This document shows positions 7,889 to 16,319 of a DNA stretch of 64,000 nt, one piece after another (within the stretch, counting starts at the first letter, position 1; every line of letters starts with the position of its first letter). The notes under the pieces were generated by a model. That model was not told where the DNA came from. It searched no databases and was given only the letters and a program-made list of their open reading frames with translations. Source of the stretch: Sinomonas cellulolyticus (GTDB taxonomy: Bacteria > Actinomycetota > Actinomycetes > Actinomycetales > Micrococcaceae); the NCBI RefSeq assembly GCF_014656475.1, contig NZ_BNCM01000004.1, positions 124,001-188,000 on the forward strand, read 5' to 3'. The position numbers and the translations under genes are program-made.

Positions 7889-9067
7889 GTGACTTCCGAG
7901 GCTTCCCCCGACACTTCCAGCATGCCCGCCGTCCGTCTTCCCGAGCGCGCCGCGGTGGTGGATCTGGACGCGATCCGCCACAACGTGGCAACCGTCCGCA
8001 GGGTTGCGGAGCCGGCCAGGGTGATGGCCGTGGTGAAGGCCGACGGGTACGGGCACGGCGCCACGCGGGTGGCGCGGGCAGCGCTCGAGGCAGGAGCGTC
8101 CTGGCTCGGCGTCGCGCACATCAGCGAGGCCCTCGCGCTGCGCGCAGCGGGCATCGACGCACCGATCCTCGCGTGGCTCCACACCCCGGACTCCAACTTC
8201 TCCGCGGCGGTCGCCGCCGGCATCGACCTCGGCTGCTCGGGATGGGAGCTCGACGCCATCGTCGCGGCCGCCCGCGAGCAGGAGCGCCCGGCCAGGATCC
8301 ACCTGAAGATCGACACCGGTCTCGGCCGCAACGGCGTCACGGCCGACCGCTGGGAGTCGGTGGTGGGCGAGGCCGTCGAGTACCAGGACGAGGGGCTCCT
8401 GCGCGTCGTCGGGGTCTTCAGCCACCTCGCGGTCGCGGACGAGCCGACGCGCCCCGAGACGGACGACCAGCTTGAGGCGTTCCGCGATGCCATCGCGCTC
8501 GCGGAGGACGCCGGCTGCGACCTCGAGGTGCGCCACATCGCCAACTCGCCGGCGATCTTCTCCCGCCCCGACGCCCATTTCGAGCTGGTGCGAGCCGGGA
8601 TCTCCATCTACGGACTCTCGCCGTTCGCCGACCAGACCGCCGCGGACCTCGGCCTCCGGCCCGCGATGACCCTGCGGGCCACGCTGTCTCAGGCCAAGCG
8701 CGTGCCTGCCGACCAGGGCGTGAGCTACGGGCTGCTCTACCGCACGCCGTCCGCGGGGACGCTCGGGCTCGTGCCGCTCGGGTACGCCGATGGCGTTCCC
8801 CGCACCTCCGAGCGTGGGCCGGTGCGGATTGCCGGACGCACCTACCCCGTGGTGGGGCGTGTGGCGATGGACCAGATCGTCGTGGACCTCGGGGCCGACG
8901 CCGATCCCGAGGCCCTCCTCGGGGCAGAGGCCGTGCTCTTCGGCAACGGCGAGGACGGCGGTCCCACCGCGGACGACTGGGCCCGCGCCACCCAGACCAT
9001 CAACTACGAGATCGTCACCAGGATCAGCGGGCGCGTGCCCCGCGTCTATGTGGGGGACGGCGCGTGA
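7889..9067 (+). CDS. alr: Alanine racemase
   Basis: PLP enzyme that makes D-alanine for peptidoglycan. The PLP lysine is K50 in VMAVVKADGYGHG, and the catalytic tyrosine is Y280 in QGVSYGLLYRT. The carbamylated-lysine/loop region HLKIDTGLGRNG and the C-terminal MDQIVVDLG are also present. 392 residues is slightly longer than usual because of an N-terminal extension of ~15 residues before the barrel; an in-frame ATG at 7922 could give the shorter form, but the -10 box favours GTG 7889. First gene of a five-gene operon; its stop overlaps the tsaE start by 4 bases. Confidence 0.96.
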   Translation: MTSEASPDTSSMPAVRLPERAAVVDLDAIRHNVATVRRVAEPARVMAVVKADGYGHGATRVARAALEAGASWLGVAHISEALALRAAGIDAPILAWLHTPDSNFSAAVAAGIDLGCSGWELDAIVAAAREQERPARIHLKIDTGLGRNGVTADRWESVVGEAVEYQDEGLLRVVGVFSHLAVADEPTRPETDDQLEAFRDAIALAEDAGCDLEVRHIANSPAIFSRPDAHFELVRAGISIYGLSPFADQTAADLGLRPAMTLRATLSQAKRVPADQGVSYGLLYRTPSAGTLGLVPLGYADGVPRTSERGPVRIAGRTYPVVGRVAMDQIVVDLGADADPEALLGAEAVLFGNGEDGGPTADDWARATQTINYEIVTRISGRVPRVYVGDGA

Positions 9068-9726
9068 GTCCGGCTGCGACGGGTTCACCCGGCCCCGCTG
9101 CGGACGCCCCCGAGTGGGAGGCCGCCTTCGCGCCCGCCTCCGCCGAGGAGACGCAGGCGATCGGCGAGGCCCTCGGCCGCGAGCTCGAAGCCGGTGACCT
9201 CGTGGTACTGACCGGCGAGCTCGGCGCCGGCAAGACCACCTTCACCCAGGGCCTCGGCGAGGGCCTCGGCGTGCGGCCGGGCATCATCTCGCCCACCTTC
9301 GTGCTCGTGCGCATCCACCCCAACCTCGTCCACGGGCCGCGCCCCGGCGGCCCGGACCTGGTCCACGTCGACGCCTACCGGCTCAGCGGCCAGGGCGAAG
9401 TCGCCGACCTCGACCTCGAGAACTGGGCCGACACGGCCGTGACCGTGGTCGAGTGGGGGCGCGGGCTGATCGAGGACCTCTCCGACAGCCGGCTGGACAT
9501 CGAGCTGCGGCGCCCGGCAGCGCCTCCCGCGCCGTCAGCCGCAGAGTCAGCCTCCGAGGCGGGCTCCCCCGAGGCGGGCCTGACGCTGGACTTCGACACC
9601 GAGGACGACGACGAGCCACGGCTCGTGCTCATCCGCGCCTTCGGCCCGCGCTGGGCCCGTGGCCCGCGGATCGCCTGGCCGGCCGTCGAGCGGGTCGATC
9701 CCGCCGGGATGGGGGAGGCCCGGTGA
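9064..9726 (+). CDS. tsaE: tRNA t6A biosynthesis ATPase TsaE
   Basis: ATPase partner of TsaB and TsaD in making N6-threonylcarbamoyladenosine at position 37 of ANN-decoding tRNAs. Walker A GELGAGKTT at residues 51-59, then PTFVLVRIHPN and the family motif HVDAYRL. Length 220 is above the usual 150-170: residues ~155-190 form an Ala/Pro/Glu-rich insert before the last strand. GTG start inside the alr stop (GTGA overlap), and its own stop overlaps the tsaB start the same way, consistent with translational coupling. Confidence 0.94.
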   Translation: MSPAATGSPGPAADAPEWEAAFAPASAEETQAIGEALGRELEAGDLVVLTGELGAGKTTFTQGLGEGLGVRPGIISPTFVLVRIHPNLVHGPRPGGPDLVHVDAYRLSGQGEVADLDLENWADTAVTVVEWGRGLIEDLSDSRLDIELRRPAAPPAPSAAESASEAGSPEAGLTLDFDTEDDDEPRLVLIRAFGPRWARGPRIAWPAVERVDPAGMGEAR

Positions 9727-10496
9727 TCCTCCTGGCCATCGACACCTCCGCGATCGCCTCCGCCGCGCTGATCCGCAGCCACGCCGCCGAGCCCGGGGCG
9801 GCCGGCGCGTCCGGTGCGTCCGGTGCGTCCGGGTCGGCCGGCGCTCCCGGGGCGCCCGACGCGTCCGGCGCGGCCGTCTTGGCCGCCTTCGCCACCGAGG
9901 ACACCCGCTCGCACGCCGAGGTCCTCGCCCCCGGCATCCAGGCGCTCCTCGCAGAGCAGGGGATCGGGCCGGGCGGAATCGACCGGATCGTCGTCGGCGT
10001 GGGACCCGGGCCGTTCACGGGTCTGCGCTCCGGAATCGTCACGGCCCGTGCACTGGCGTTCGCATGGGGCGTGCCGCTCGATGGCCTCATGAGCCTCGAC
10101 GCGCTTGCCTGGGACGTTGTCTCGGCCGAGACCCCGCAGCCCTCGGCGCACCCGGCACCTGAGTTCGTCGCCGCCATCGACGCCCGTCGCAAGGAGCTCT
10201 ACTGGGCCCGGTACACCTCGGACGCGACTCTGCTCGACGGACCCCATGTCACGAGGCCGGTCGACCTGCCGGGCCTGCCCGTCTACGGCGCCGGGGCCGG
10301 GCTGTACCCGGAGCAGCTCGCCGACGCGGGCGCCACCGTGGCGGAGGGCTTCGAGACCGCCCAGCCGACCGCCGCGTCCCTCGGCCTCGCCGCCGCCGCC
10401 CGCCTCGCGGCCGGCGGCACGCTGCTGGACACCACTCCGCTGTACCTGCGCGAGTCGGACGCGCAGGTCCCGGGGCCACGAAAGAAGGCGCTGTGA
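9723..10496 (+). CDS. tsaB: tRNA t6A biosynthesis protein TsaB, with a Gly-X-Y-like insert
   Basis: ASKHA-fold scaffold that pairs with TsaD. The N-terminal strand [15 protein letters not shown] is typical, and [14 protein letters not shown] is the family signature. Between the first and second strands (residues ~21-50) there is an insert of Gly, Ala, Ser and Pro, with GAS repeated three times. Such an insert is not part of the TsaB fold that I know. The GTG at 9723 overlaps the tsaE stop, giving 257 residues. An upstream in-frame extension to 9453 lies wholly in tsaE and is rejected. Confidence 0.93.
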   Translation: MILLAIDTSAIASAALIRSHAAEPGAAGASGASGASGSAGAPGAPDASGAAVLAAFATEDTRSHAEVLAPGIQALLAEQGIGPGGIDRIVVGVGPGPFTGLRSGIVTARALAFAWGVPLDGLMSLDALAWDVVSAETPQPSAHPAPEFVAAIDARRKELYWARYTSDATLLDGPHVTRPVDLPGLPVYGAGAGLYPEQLADAGATVAEGFETAQPTAASLGLAAAARLAAGGTLLDTTPLYLRESDAQVPGPRKKAL

Positions 10497-11059
10497 GCGG
10501 CGGAGCGGGGGATCCGGGGACGAGTGCCGCTGCGCCGCGGGGACGGCGGCCGCTGCCGCCCGGCGTCGTGCTCCGCGACATGACCGAGGCGGACGTGCCC
10601 GCCGTGCACGCGCTCGAGGAGGCGCTCTTCCCGGTCGACGCGTGGCCCGAGCAGGCGTTCCGCGACGAGCTGTCCCAGCCCGAGACCCGCCGCTACTGCG
10701 TCGCGGAGGAGGCCGACCCCGGCGGCCCGAGGATCGTGGCCTACGCGGGGCTCATGGCCGTGGCGCCCATAGCGGACGTCCAGACGATCGCGGTCGTTCC
10801 GGAGCGCGAGGGGCGTGGCATCGGCTCCGCCCTGCTGACCGAGCTCATCGCCGAAGCCGGGCGCCGGGGCGCCGCGGACGTGCTCCTCGAGGTCCGAGCG
10901 GACAACCCGCGCGCCCAGGAGCTGTACCGCCGGTTCGGCTTCACCCACATCCACACCCGCCGGCGCTACTACCGCGACGGCGTGGACGCGCTCATCATGC
11001 AGCTGCCGCTGCACGCCGGGGTGGAACCGGCCCGGGCAGCGGAAGGAGAGGCAGAGTGA
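10493..11059 (+). CDS. rimI: Ribosomal protein S18-alanine N-acetyltransferase RimI
   Basis: GNAT acetyltransferase of 188 residues. The acetyl-CoA motif lies in [24 protein letters not shown], followed by [19 protein letters not shown] and [14 protein letters not shown], all typical of RimI. The first ~30 residues are a Gly/Pro/Arg-rich extension. GTG start overlaps the tsaB stop by 4 bases; its stop overlaps tsaD the same way. RimI beside tsaB and tsaD is common in actinobacteria; whether it acetylates only S18 is not known from sequence. Confidence 0.92.
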   Translation: MSGGAGDPGTSAAAPRGRRPLPPGVVLRDMTEADVPAVHALEEALFPVDAWPEQAFRDELSQPETRRYCVAEEADPGGPRIVAYAGLMAVAPIADVQTIAVVPEREGRGIGSALLTELIAEAGRRGAADVLLEVRADNPRAQELYRRFGFTHIHTRRRYYRDGVDALIMQLPLHAGVEPARAAEGEAE

Positions 11060-12135
11060 ACCGCCAGGAGCCCCTGGTCCTCGGGATCGAGTCCTCGTGC
11101 GACGAGACTGGCGTGGGGATCGTGCGGGGGACCACGCTGCTCGCCAACACCGTCTCCTCCTCCATGGACGAGCACGTGCGGTTCGGCGGCGTGATCCCGG
11201 AGATTGCCTCCCGCGCCCATCTCGACGCCCTCGTGCCGACCCTGCGCGAGGCGCTGGACACCGCAGGCGTGGCGCTCGAGGACGTCGACGCGCTCGCCGT
11301 GACCAGCGGGCCGGGGCTCGCCGGGGCCCTCATGGTCGGCGTGTGCGGGGCGAAGGCCCTCGCCGTCGCGACGGGGAAGCCGCTCTACGCCGTGAACCAC
11401 CTCGTGGCCCACGTGGGCGTCGGGCTGCTGGACGGCGGCGTGTACGACGGCGAGCTCCCGCCCGACCTCGGCGCCCTCCTGGTCTCGGGCGGCCACACCG
11501 AAGTGCTGCGCGTGCGCAATCTTGCCGCGGACGTGGAGCTCCTGGGGTCCACGATCGACGACGCGGCCGGCGAGGCCTACGACAAGGTGGCCCGGCTGCT
11601 CGGGCTCGGGTACCCCGGAGGCCCTGCGATCGACAGGATCGCCCGGGAGGGGAACCCGAAGGCGATCCGCTTCCCCAGAGGCCTCACCCAGCCCAAGTAC
11701 ATGGGAACCGCCCAGGAACCCGGGCCGCACCGGTACGACTGGTCGTTCTCAGGGCTCAAGACGGCCGTCGCGCGCTGCGTCGAGCAGTTCGAGGCGGCCG
11801 GCGAGCCGGTGCCCGTGGCCGATATCGCCGCCTCGTTCCAGGAGGCAGTCGTGGACGTGATTACCTCCAAGGCGATCCTCGCCTGCCGGGAGCAGGGCAT
11901 CCGCAACCTCCTGCTCGGCGGCGGCGTGGCCGCCAACTCGCGGCTGCGCGCGCTGACCAGGCAGCGCTGCGATGCGGCGGGGATCTCACTGGCGGTGCCG
12001 GAGTTCTCCCTCTGCACGGACAACGGCGCCATGGTTGCCGCCCTCGCGGCCCGCGTGATCATGGGCGGCCGCGACCCGAGCGGGCTCGACTTCGCCCCCG
12101 AGTCCTCGCTGCCGGTGACCACCGTGAGCATGTAG
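11056..12135 (+). CDS. tsaD: tRNA t6A transferase TsaD
   Basis: Transfers the threonylcarbamoyl group to A37 of tRNA. Metal-binding histidines H115 and H119 lie in [12 protein letters not shown]; the N-terminus has [16 protein letters not shown]. Further family parts are [25 protein letters not shown] and [14 protein letters not shown]. 359 residues is normal. The GTG at 11056 overlaps the rimI stop by 4 bases; the frame is open back to 10105 but that is a shadow of tsaB and rimI. Last gene of the operon. Confidence 0.96.
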   Translation: MNRQEPLVLGIESSCDETGVGIVRGTTLLANTVSSSMDEHVRFGGVIPEIASRAHLDALVPTLREALDTAGVALEDVDALAVTSGPGLAGALMVGVCGAKALAVATGKPLYAVNHLVAHVGVGLLDGGVYDGELPPDLGALLVSGGHTEVLRVRNLAADVELLGSTIDDAAGEAYDKVARLLGLGYPGGPAIDRIAREGNPKAIRFPRGLTQPKYMGTAQEPGPHRYDWSFSGLKTAVARCVEQFEAAGEPVPVADIAASFQEAVVDVITSKAILACREQGIRNLLLGGGVAANSRLRALTRQRCDAAGISLAVPEFSLCTDNGAMVAALAARVIMGGRDPSGLDFAPESSLPVTTVSM

Positions 12136-12162
12136 CCGGCCATGCTGTAGCCGCGTGGAACG

Positions 12163-12342
12163 TTACCGGCCGGTGCTCCGGGCGATGATCCACTCGATCA
12201 CGCCATAGGCAGCTGCCGCAGCACCCACCCAGAGCGCGGCCTGCAGATGCGAGGTCACGGCGAGCACCACCGCGACGATCGCGAGGACGAGGATGATCCG
12301 CACGGGGGATCGCCGCGTGCGTACAGGTCGCTGCGACGCCAT
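12163..12342 (-). CDS. Small two-segment membrane protein (59 residues)
   Basis: Begins MASQRPVRTRRSPVR, then two hydrophobic stretches (IILVLAIVAVVLAVTSHL and LWVGAAAAAYGVIEWII) and a short basic tail, so it is a small inner-membrane protein of unknown function. The ATG overlaps the stop of the YbdK-type ligase gene (ATGA), which argues for translational coupling and a shared transcript. Runs convergent to tsaD with a 27-base gap. Confidence 0.7.
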   Translation of the reverse strand: MASQRPVRTRRSPVRIILVLAIVAVVLAVTSHLQAALWVGAAAAAYGVIEWIIARSTGR

Positions 12343-13550
12343 CACCGCTCGAGCGCCGCGTAGCCCTCGCGCATGAGGCGTGCCTCCTCGAGCACGACGG
12401 CGCGCAGGTCGCCGCCGTTGGCCTCGGCCACCCGCCGTTGGCGCTGGTACCCGGCGCCACGCCGCATGATGCCCTCGATGTCCCGCAGTTCCTCGGAGCA
12501 GCCGAGGTCTGCGGCGATGGGGGAGAGCCGGTCCAGGGTCTCCGCGAGATGTTCCGTGACGAGCTTCTCGTTGCCGTCGGCGTCGAGGATGATGATGGCG
12601 TCCAGGCCGTAGCGGGCGGAGCGCCACTTGTTCTCCTGCACGTGCCACGGAGGCATGGTCGGGATGGCATGCCCGGCGTCGAGGGCGCGGGACGCCTCCT
12701 CCACGAGGCACTGGGTGAGCGCGGCGATGGCGCCGATCTCCTCGAGGGTGGAGAGGCCGTCGCACACGCGCATCTCGATGGTTCCGAGCCTCGGCACGGG
12801 GCGGATGTCCCAGCGGATCTCGTTGATCATGTCGATCACGCCGGTCTTGAGCATGTCCCCGACGTAGTGTTCGAAGCCCGCCCAGTCCTCGAACTGGAAC
12901 GGCAGCCCTGCCGTGGGGAGCTGCTGGAACATGAGGGCGCGCTGGGAGGCGTATCCGGTGTCCTCGCCGCTCCAGAACGGGCTTGAGGCGGAGAGCGCCT
13001 GGAAGTGCGGGAAGTAGTTGACGAGTGCATCCAAGACGGGCATGGCCTTGTCCCGGCGGTCGAGGCCCACGTGCACGTGGACGCCGTAGATCACCATCTG
13101 CCGCCCCCACCACTGGGTGCGGTCGATGAGCTTCGCGTACCGCTCCTTGTCGGTGACGGGCTGCAGCCGCGGCTGGCTGAACGGGTGGCTCCCCGCGCAG
13201 AACAGCTCGACCCCGATCCGGTCCGTCACGGTCCGCACTGAGGCCAGCGACTCCGCAAGGTCACCGGTCGCACCCCGCACGGTGTCGTGCACGCCGCTCA
13301 CGAGCTCCACAGTGTTCAGGAGGAGCTCCTGGTGGATCCTGGGCGTGTCGCCGAAGAGGGCGGGCTGCTCGGCGGCGAGCCGCTCGAGGACCTGCGGCGC
13401 GAGGGAGACGAGCTCGCCGCCGTGCTTGTCGACGAGCGCCAGCTCCCACTCGAGGCCGATGGTGGACTGCCGGGACTGGGCGAAGTCGATCTTCAGGGTG
13501 CGGCTCCCCAGGTCAGGCCGGCCGGGCCGGCGGCGTGCACGAGTCCTCAC
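12342..13550 (-). CDS. ybdK: YbdK-type carboxylate-amine ligase (glutamate-cysteine ligase family 2)
   Basis: The N-terminal GLEWELALVD, then HPFSQPRLQPVTDKERY, GVHVHVGLDRRDKA and ENKWRSARYGLDA are signatures of the GCS2/YbdK family, which couples a carboxylate to an amine with ATP. A mycothiol-making actinobacterium does not need glutathione, so the true substrate is unknown. The annotated start GTG 13550 has no ribosome binding site and lies directly behind TAAACT. The conserved part begins KIDFAQS; just before it a CTG at 13496 has GGGGAG 7 bases upstream and may be the real start. Downstream of aidB on the same strand. Confidence 0.88.
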   Translation of the reverse strand: MRTRARRRPGRPDLGSRTLKIDFAQSRQSTIGLEWELALVDKHGGELVSLAPQVLERLAAEQPALFGDTPRIHQELLLNTVELVSGVHDTVRGATGDLAESLASVRTVTDRIGVELFCAGSHPFSQPRLQPVTDKERYAKLIDRTQWWGRQMVIYGVHVHVGLDRRDKAMPVLDALVNYFPHFQALSASSPFWSGEDTGYASQRALMFQQLPTAGLPFQFEDWAGFEHYVGDMLKTGVIDMINEIRWDIRPVPRLGTIEMRVCDGLSTLEEIGAIAALTQCLVEEASRALDAGHAIPTMPPWHVQENKWRSARYGLDAIIILDADGNEKLVTEHLAETLDRLSPIAADLGCSEELRDIEGIMRRGAGYQRQRRVAEANGGDLRAVVLEEARLMREGYAALER

Positions 13551-13561
13551 AGTTTACGGCC

Positions 13562-15211
13562 CTACGCGCGGGCGAGGATCGCGCGGACGCGCGCCGAGTC
13601 GGGCAGACACCCGTACCCCAGGCCGCGGCCGGGGCCGAGGCGGGCGGCGATGAACGCCTCCGCGACGGCGGGCTCACCCTCCAGCAGCAGCGTGGCCTGC
13701 AGCGCCAGTGCGAGCGTCTCGGCGAGCCGCCGCGCCCACGCCTGGGCCTCGCCGGGCTCGCGCGCGGCGTCGGCCATGAGGGCCAGGGCCTGCTCGAGGT
13801 GCGCGTCGAGTGCAGTGTCGGCGCCGCGGTGCCGTTCGAGCTCCTCGCCCAGCGCCTCGGCGGCCTCGGGCTCGCGGGTCAGCGCCCGCAGCACGTCGAG
13901 CGCCACGACGTTCCCGGAGCCTTCCCAGATCGCCATGACCGGCTGCTCCCGATACCGCATGGCCAGCGGGAAGTCCTCGGTGTAGCCGTTGCCCCCGAGG
14001 CACTCGAGCGCCTCGGCCGCGTGCCCGGGTCCCCTCTTGCAGACCCAGTACTTGCCCACGGCCGTCGCGATCCGGGCGAACGGCTGCTCGCGCCGGGCGT
14101 CCGAGGAGCGGCGCACCCCGGCCAGCCACACGGCGTCGTCCGCCGCTGCGAGCCTCAGTCCGAGAGCCACCGCACCCTCGTACTCGAGCGCAAGGTCCGC
14201 GAGGACCGCCGCCATCGCCGGCTGGTCCGCGAGCAGCCGCCCGAACGCGCGCCGGTGCCGCGCGTGCCAGACGGCCTCCGCCACCGCCTGCCGCATCCCC
14301 GCGGCCGTGCCGAGGATGCAGTCGAGGCGGGTCTCGTGGACCATCTCGATGATGGTGCGCACCCCCCGCCCGGGCTCGCCCAGGCGCCACCCGAGGGTAT
14401 CGGCGAACTCGACTTCGGCCGAGGCGTTGGCCCGGTTCCCGAGCTTCGACTTGAGGCGGATGAGGTGGAAGGGATTCCGCGCGCCGTCCTCGAGCACCCG
14501 CGGGACGAGGAAGCACGTGAGGCCCTCGGGCTCCTGCGCGAGGACGAGGAATGCGTCGCTCATGGGAGCGGAGCAGAACCACTTGGCGCCGGTGATGAGG
14601 GCTGTGCCGTCGCCGAGGTCGCGAGCCGCGGTCGTGTTGGCCCGCACATCGGAGCCGCCCTGCCTCTCGGTCATCGCCATCCCCACGAGCGCGCCCGGCT
14701 TGCGCCCGGCCGGCACGAGGCGCGGCTCGTAGCCGTCGCCGTAGAGGCGGGGGAGCCAGACGCGGGCGACGTCGGGCTGCCGGGCCACGGCGGGCACGGC
14801 GGCGTGCGTCATCGAGATGGGGCACGCATGGCCCGGCTCCACTTGGGCGAAGAGCATGAACGCCGCCGCGCGCGCCACATGGGCTCCCGGCCGCGGGTCC
14901 GCCCACGCCGATGTATGGGCGCCGTGGGCAACGGCGTCGGCGATGACGTGGTGGTAGGCGGGGTGGTATTCGACCTCGTCTAGCCGGTCGCCGTAGCGGT
15001 CGAGCGCGTGGAGGAGGGGCGGATGCTCGTTCGCCAGGCGGGCGTTCGCCGCGAACTCGGCCGAGCCCACGAGCCGCCCCACCGGGGCCAGCTCGGAGGC
15101 TGCCCAGCTGGCACCGAAGCGGCGGATGCCGTCGATGAGGGCGGCGTTCGCCGAGAACTCATCGACGTCCGCCCGCGGGGGAGCCTGGTTCAGCATGCTC
15201 CCATTGGACAC
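13562..15211 (-). CDS. aidB: AidB-like acyl-CoA dehydrogenase family protein
   Basis: 549 residues, near the 541 of E. coli AidB and much longer than ordinary acyl-CoA dehydrogenases. Shared features are PISMTHAAVPAV, the flavin segment MAMTERQGGSDVRANTT, LECLGGNGYTED and IWEGSGNVVALDVLRAL. AidB belongs to the adaptive response to alkylating agents, binds FAD and DNA, and may destroy alkylators; its exact reaction is unsettled. The start is GTG 15211; an ATG at 15196 is a possible alternative. Divergent from rpmJ, with a Zur-like box between them. Confidence 0.88.
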   Translation of the reverse strand: MSNGSMLNQAPPRADVDEFSANAALIDGIRRFGASWAASELAPVGRLVGSAEFAANARLANEHPPLLHALDRYGDRLDEVEYHPAYHHVIADAVAHGAHTSAWADPRPGAHVARAAAFMLFAQVEPGHACPISMTHAAVPAVARQPDVARVWLPRLYGDGYEPRLVPAGRKPGALVGMAMTERQGGSDVRANTTAARDLGDGTALITGAKWFCSAPMSDAFLVLAQEPEGLTCFLVPRVLEDGARNPFHLIRLKSKLGNRANASAEVEFADTLGWRLGEPGRGVRTIIEMVHETRLDCILGTAAGMRQAVAEAVWHARHRRAFGRLLADQPAMAAVLADLALEYEGAVALGLRLAAADDAVWLAGVRRSSDARREQPFARIATAVGKYWVCKRGPGHAAEALECLGGNGYTEDFPLAMRYREQPVMAIWEGSGNVVALDVLRALTREPEAAEALGEELERHRGADTALDAHLEQALALMADAAREPGEAQAWARRLAETLALALQATLLLEGEPAVAEAFIAARLGPGRGLGYGCLPDSARVRAILARA

Positions 15212-15243
15212 CGCGGGAATGCGGACGGGCCAGTGGACGTTGT

Positions 15244-15258
15244 TGAGGATGGTTCTCA
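15244..15258 (+). promoter_or_regulatory. Zur-like box upstream of the zinc-independent L36 gene
   Basis: TGAGGATGGTTCTCA matches the actinobacterial Zur consensus TGAAAATGATTTTCA at 11 of 15 positions, including both TGA/TCA ends. It lies 21 bases before the rpmJ start. Zur control of cysteine-free ribosomal paralogues is well established. Confidence 0.65.
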
Positions 15259-15279
15259 GAAACGATCGGAAGGAGCACC

Positions 15280-15402
15280 ATGAAGGTCCGCAATTCCCTG
15301 CACGCGCTCAAGAGCATCCCGGGCGCCCAGATCGTCCGCCGGCGCGGCAGGACGTTCGTGATCAACAAGAAGAATCCGCGGATGAAGGCCCGTCAGGGCT
15401 GA
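15280..15402 (+). CDS. rpmJ: 50S ribosomal protein L36, zinc-independent (C-minus) form
   Basis: 40 residues: [19 protein letters not shown], then [22 protein letters not shown]36 with zinc has the motif C-x2-C-x12-C-x4-H; here no cysteine is present, and SLHALKS replaces the first pair. This is the paralogue used when zinc is scarce, freeing zinc from ribosomes. The ATG follows GGAAGGAG. A Zur-like box is 21 bases upstream. The normal L36 should be encoded elsewhere, in the ribosomal protein cluster. Confidence 0.95.
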   Translation: MKVRNSLHALKSIPGAQIVRRRGRTFVINKKNPRMKARQG

Positions 15403-15439
15403 CGCCCCGCGGCGCAGCGGTGGGATCGGCACGGCGCAC

Positions 15440-15445
15440 TACGCT
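15440..15445 (+). promoter_or_regulatory. -10 box of the shikimate-dehydrogenase-like gene
   Basis: TACGCT, 7 bases before GTG 15453. Confidence 0.5.
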
Positions 15446-15452
15446 TGGTGCC

Positions 15453-16280
15453 GTGCCGATCCTCAACAAAGACATGACGCTGTGCATCTCCCTCTCGGCG
15501 CGGCCGAGCAACAACGGGACGCGCTTCCACAACTACCTCTACGAGGCCCTCGGCCTGAACTGGATCTACAAGGCGTTCGCGCCCACCGACCTCGCCCAGG
15601 CGATCGCCGGGGTCCGCGGGCTCGGCATCCGCGGCTGCGCCGTGTCGATGCCGTACAAGGAGGATGTCATTGCCCTCGTCGACCGCATGGACTCCTCGGC
15701 GGCGGCGATCGACTCGGTCAACACCATCGTCAACGACTCCGGGGTCCTCACCGCCTACAACACGGACTACACGGCCATCGCCCAGCTGATCGCCCGCGCA
15801 GCGCACGACGGCGCGCTCTCGCCTGAGTGGTCGGTCCTCCTCCGCGGCTCGGGCGGCATGGCGAAGGCGACCGCGGCGGCGTTCCGCGATGCGGGTTTCC
15901 GCGACGTGACCATCGTGGCGCGCAACGAGTCCACGGGCCGGGCGCTCGCGGACCTGTACGGCTTCGCGTGGCGCGCGGAGGCCGGGGACAGCGCGGACGT
16001 CCTGGTGAACGTCACCCCGATCGGCATGGCCGGCGGGCCCGACGCGGAGTCACTCTCCTTCTCCCACGACGCCATCGAGGCGGCGCGCCTGGTGTTCGAC
16101 GTCGTCGCGCTCCCCGCCGAGACGCCACTGGTCCGCGCCGCGCGCGCGGCCGGCAAGCCGGTCATCTCGGGTGCCGAGGTCATGACGATCCAGGCGCTCG
16201 AGCAGTTCGTCCTCTACACGGGCATGCGGCCCAGCGACGAGCAGGTGCGGGCGGCGGAGGAGTTCATGCGGGCCCAGTGA
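15453..16280 (+). CDS. Shikimate dehydrogenase-like oxidoreductase (AroE paralogue)
   Basis: 275 residues with the AroE layout: N-terminal substrate domain and C-terminal NADP-binding domain. The catalytic lysine is in CAVSMPYKEDV and the partner aspartate in NTDYTAI. The nucleotide loop is VLLRGSGGMAKATAAAF, with the usual G-x-G-G-x pattern; VTPIGM is present. The substrate loop reads SLSARPSNNGTRFHNYL instead of the usual S-x-S-P-x2-H-N, so substrate use may differ from shikimate. It is not next to other aro genes. GTG start chosen from the -10 box; ATG 15474 is an alternative. Confidence 0.8.
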   Translation: MPILNKDMTLCISLSARPSNNGTRFHNYLYEALGLNWIYKAFAPTDLAQAIAGVRGLGIRGCAVSMPYKEDVIALVDRMDSSAAAIDSVNTIVNDSGVLTAYNTDYTAIAQLIARAAHDGALSPEWSVLLRGSGGMAKATAAAFRDAGFRDVTIVARNESTGRALADLYGFAWRAEAGDSADVLVNVTPIGMAGGPDAESLSFSHDAIEAARLVFDVVALPAETPLVRAARAAGKPVISGAEVMTIQALEQFVLYTGMRPSDEQVRAAEEFMRAQ

Positions 16281-16319
16281 GCCGGGCCTGCCCAGGCAGG
16301 TGGCCGGCCAGCCGGAGCC

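Noticed and set aside
7730..9088. N-terminal extension of mshA to an 868-residue protein
   Set aside because: The extension is antisense to alr; known MshA proteins start at the MISLHTSP region, and a -10 box lies 7 bases before GTG 7729.
12342..13550. YbdK-type ligase as a glutathione synthesis enzyme
   Set aside because: The window encodes mycothiol synthesis, no glutathione synthetase is present, and YbdK-family members have other or unknown substrates.
16287..16300. CCTGCC-CA-GGCAGG after the AroE-like gene
   Set aside because: Loop of two bases is sterically unlikely and the stem is short; not called.
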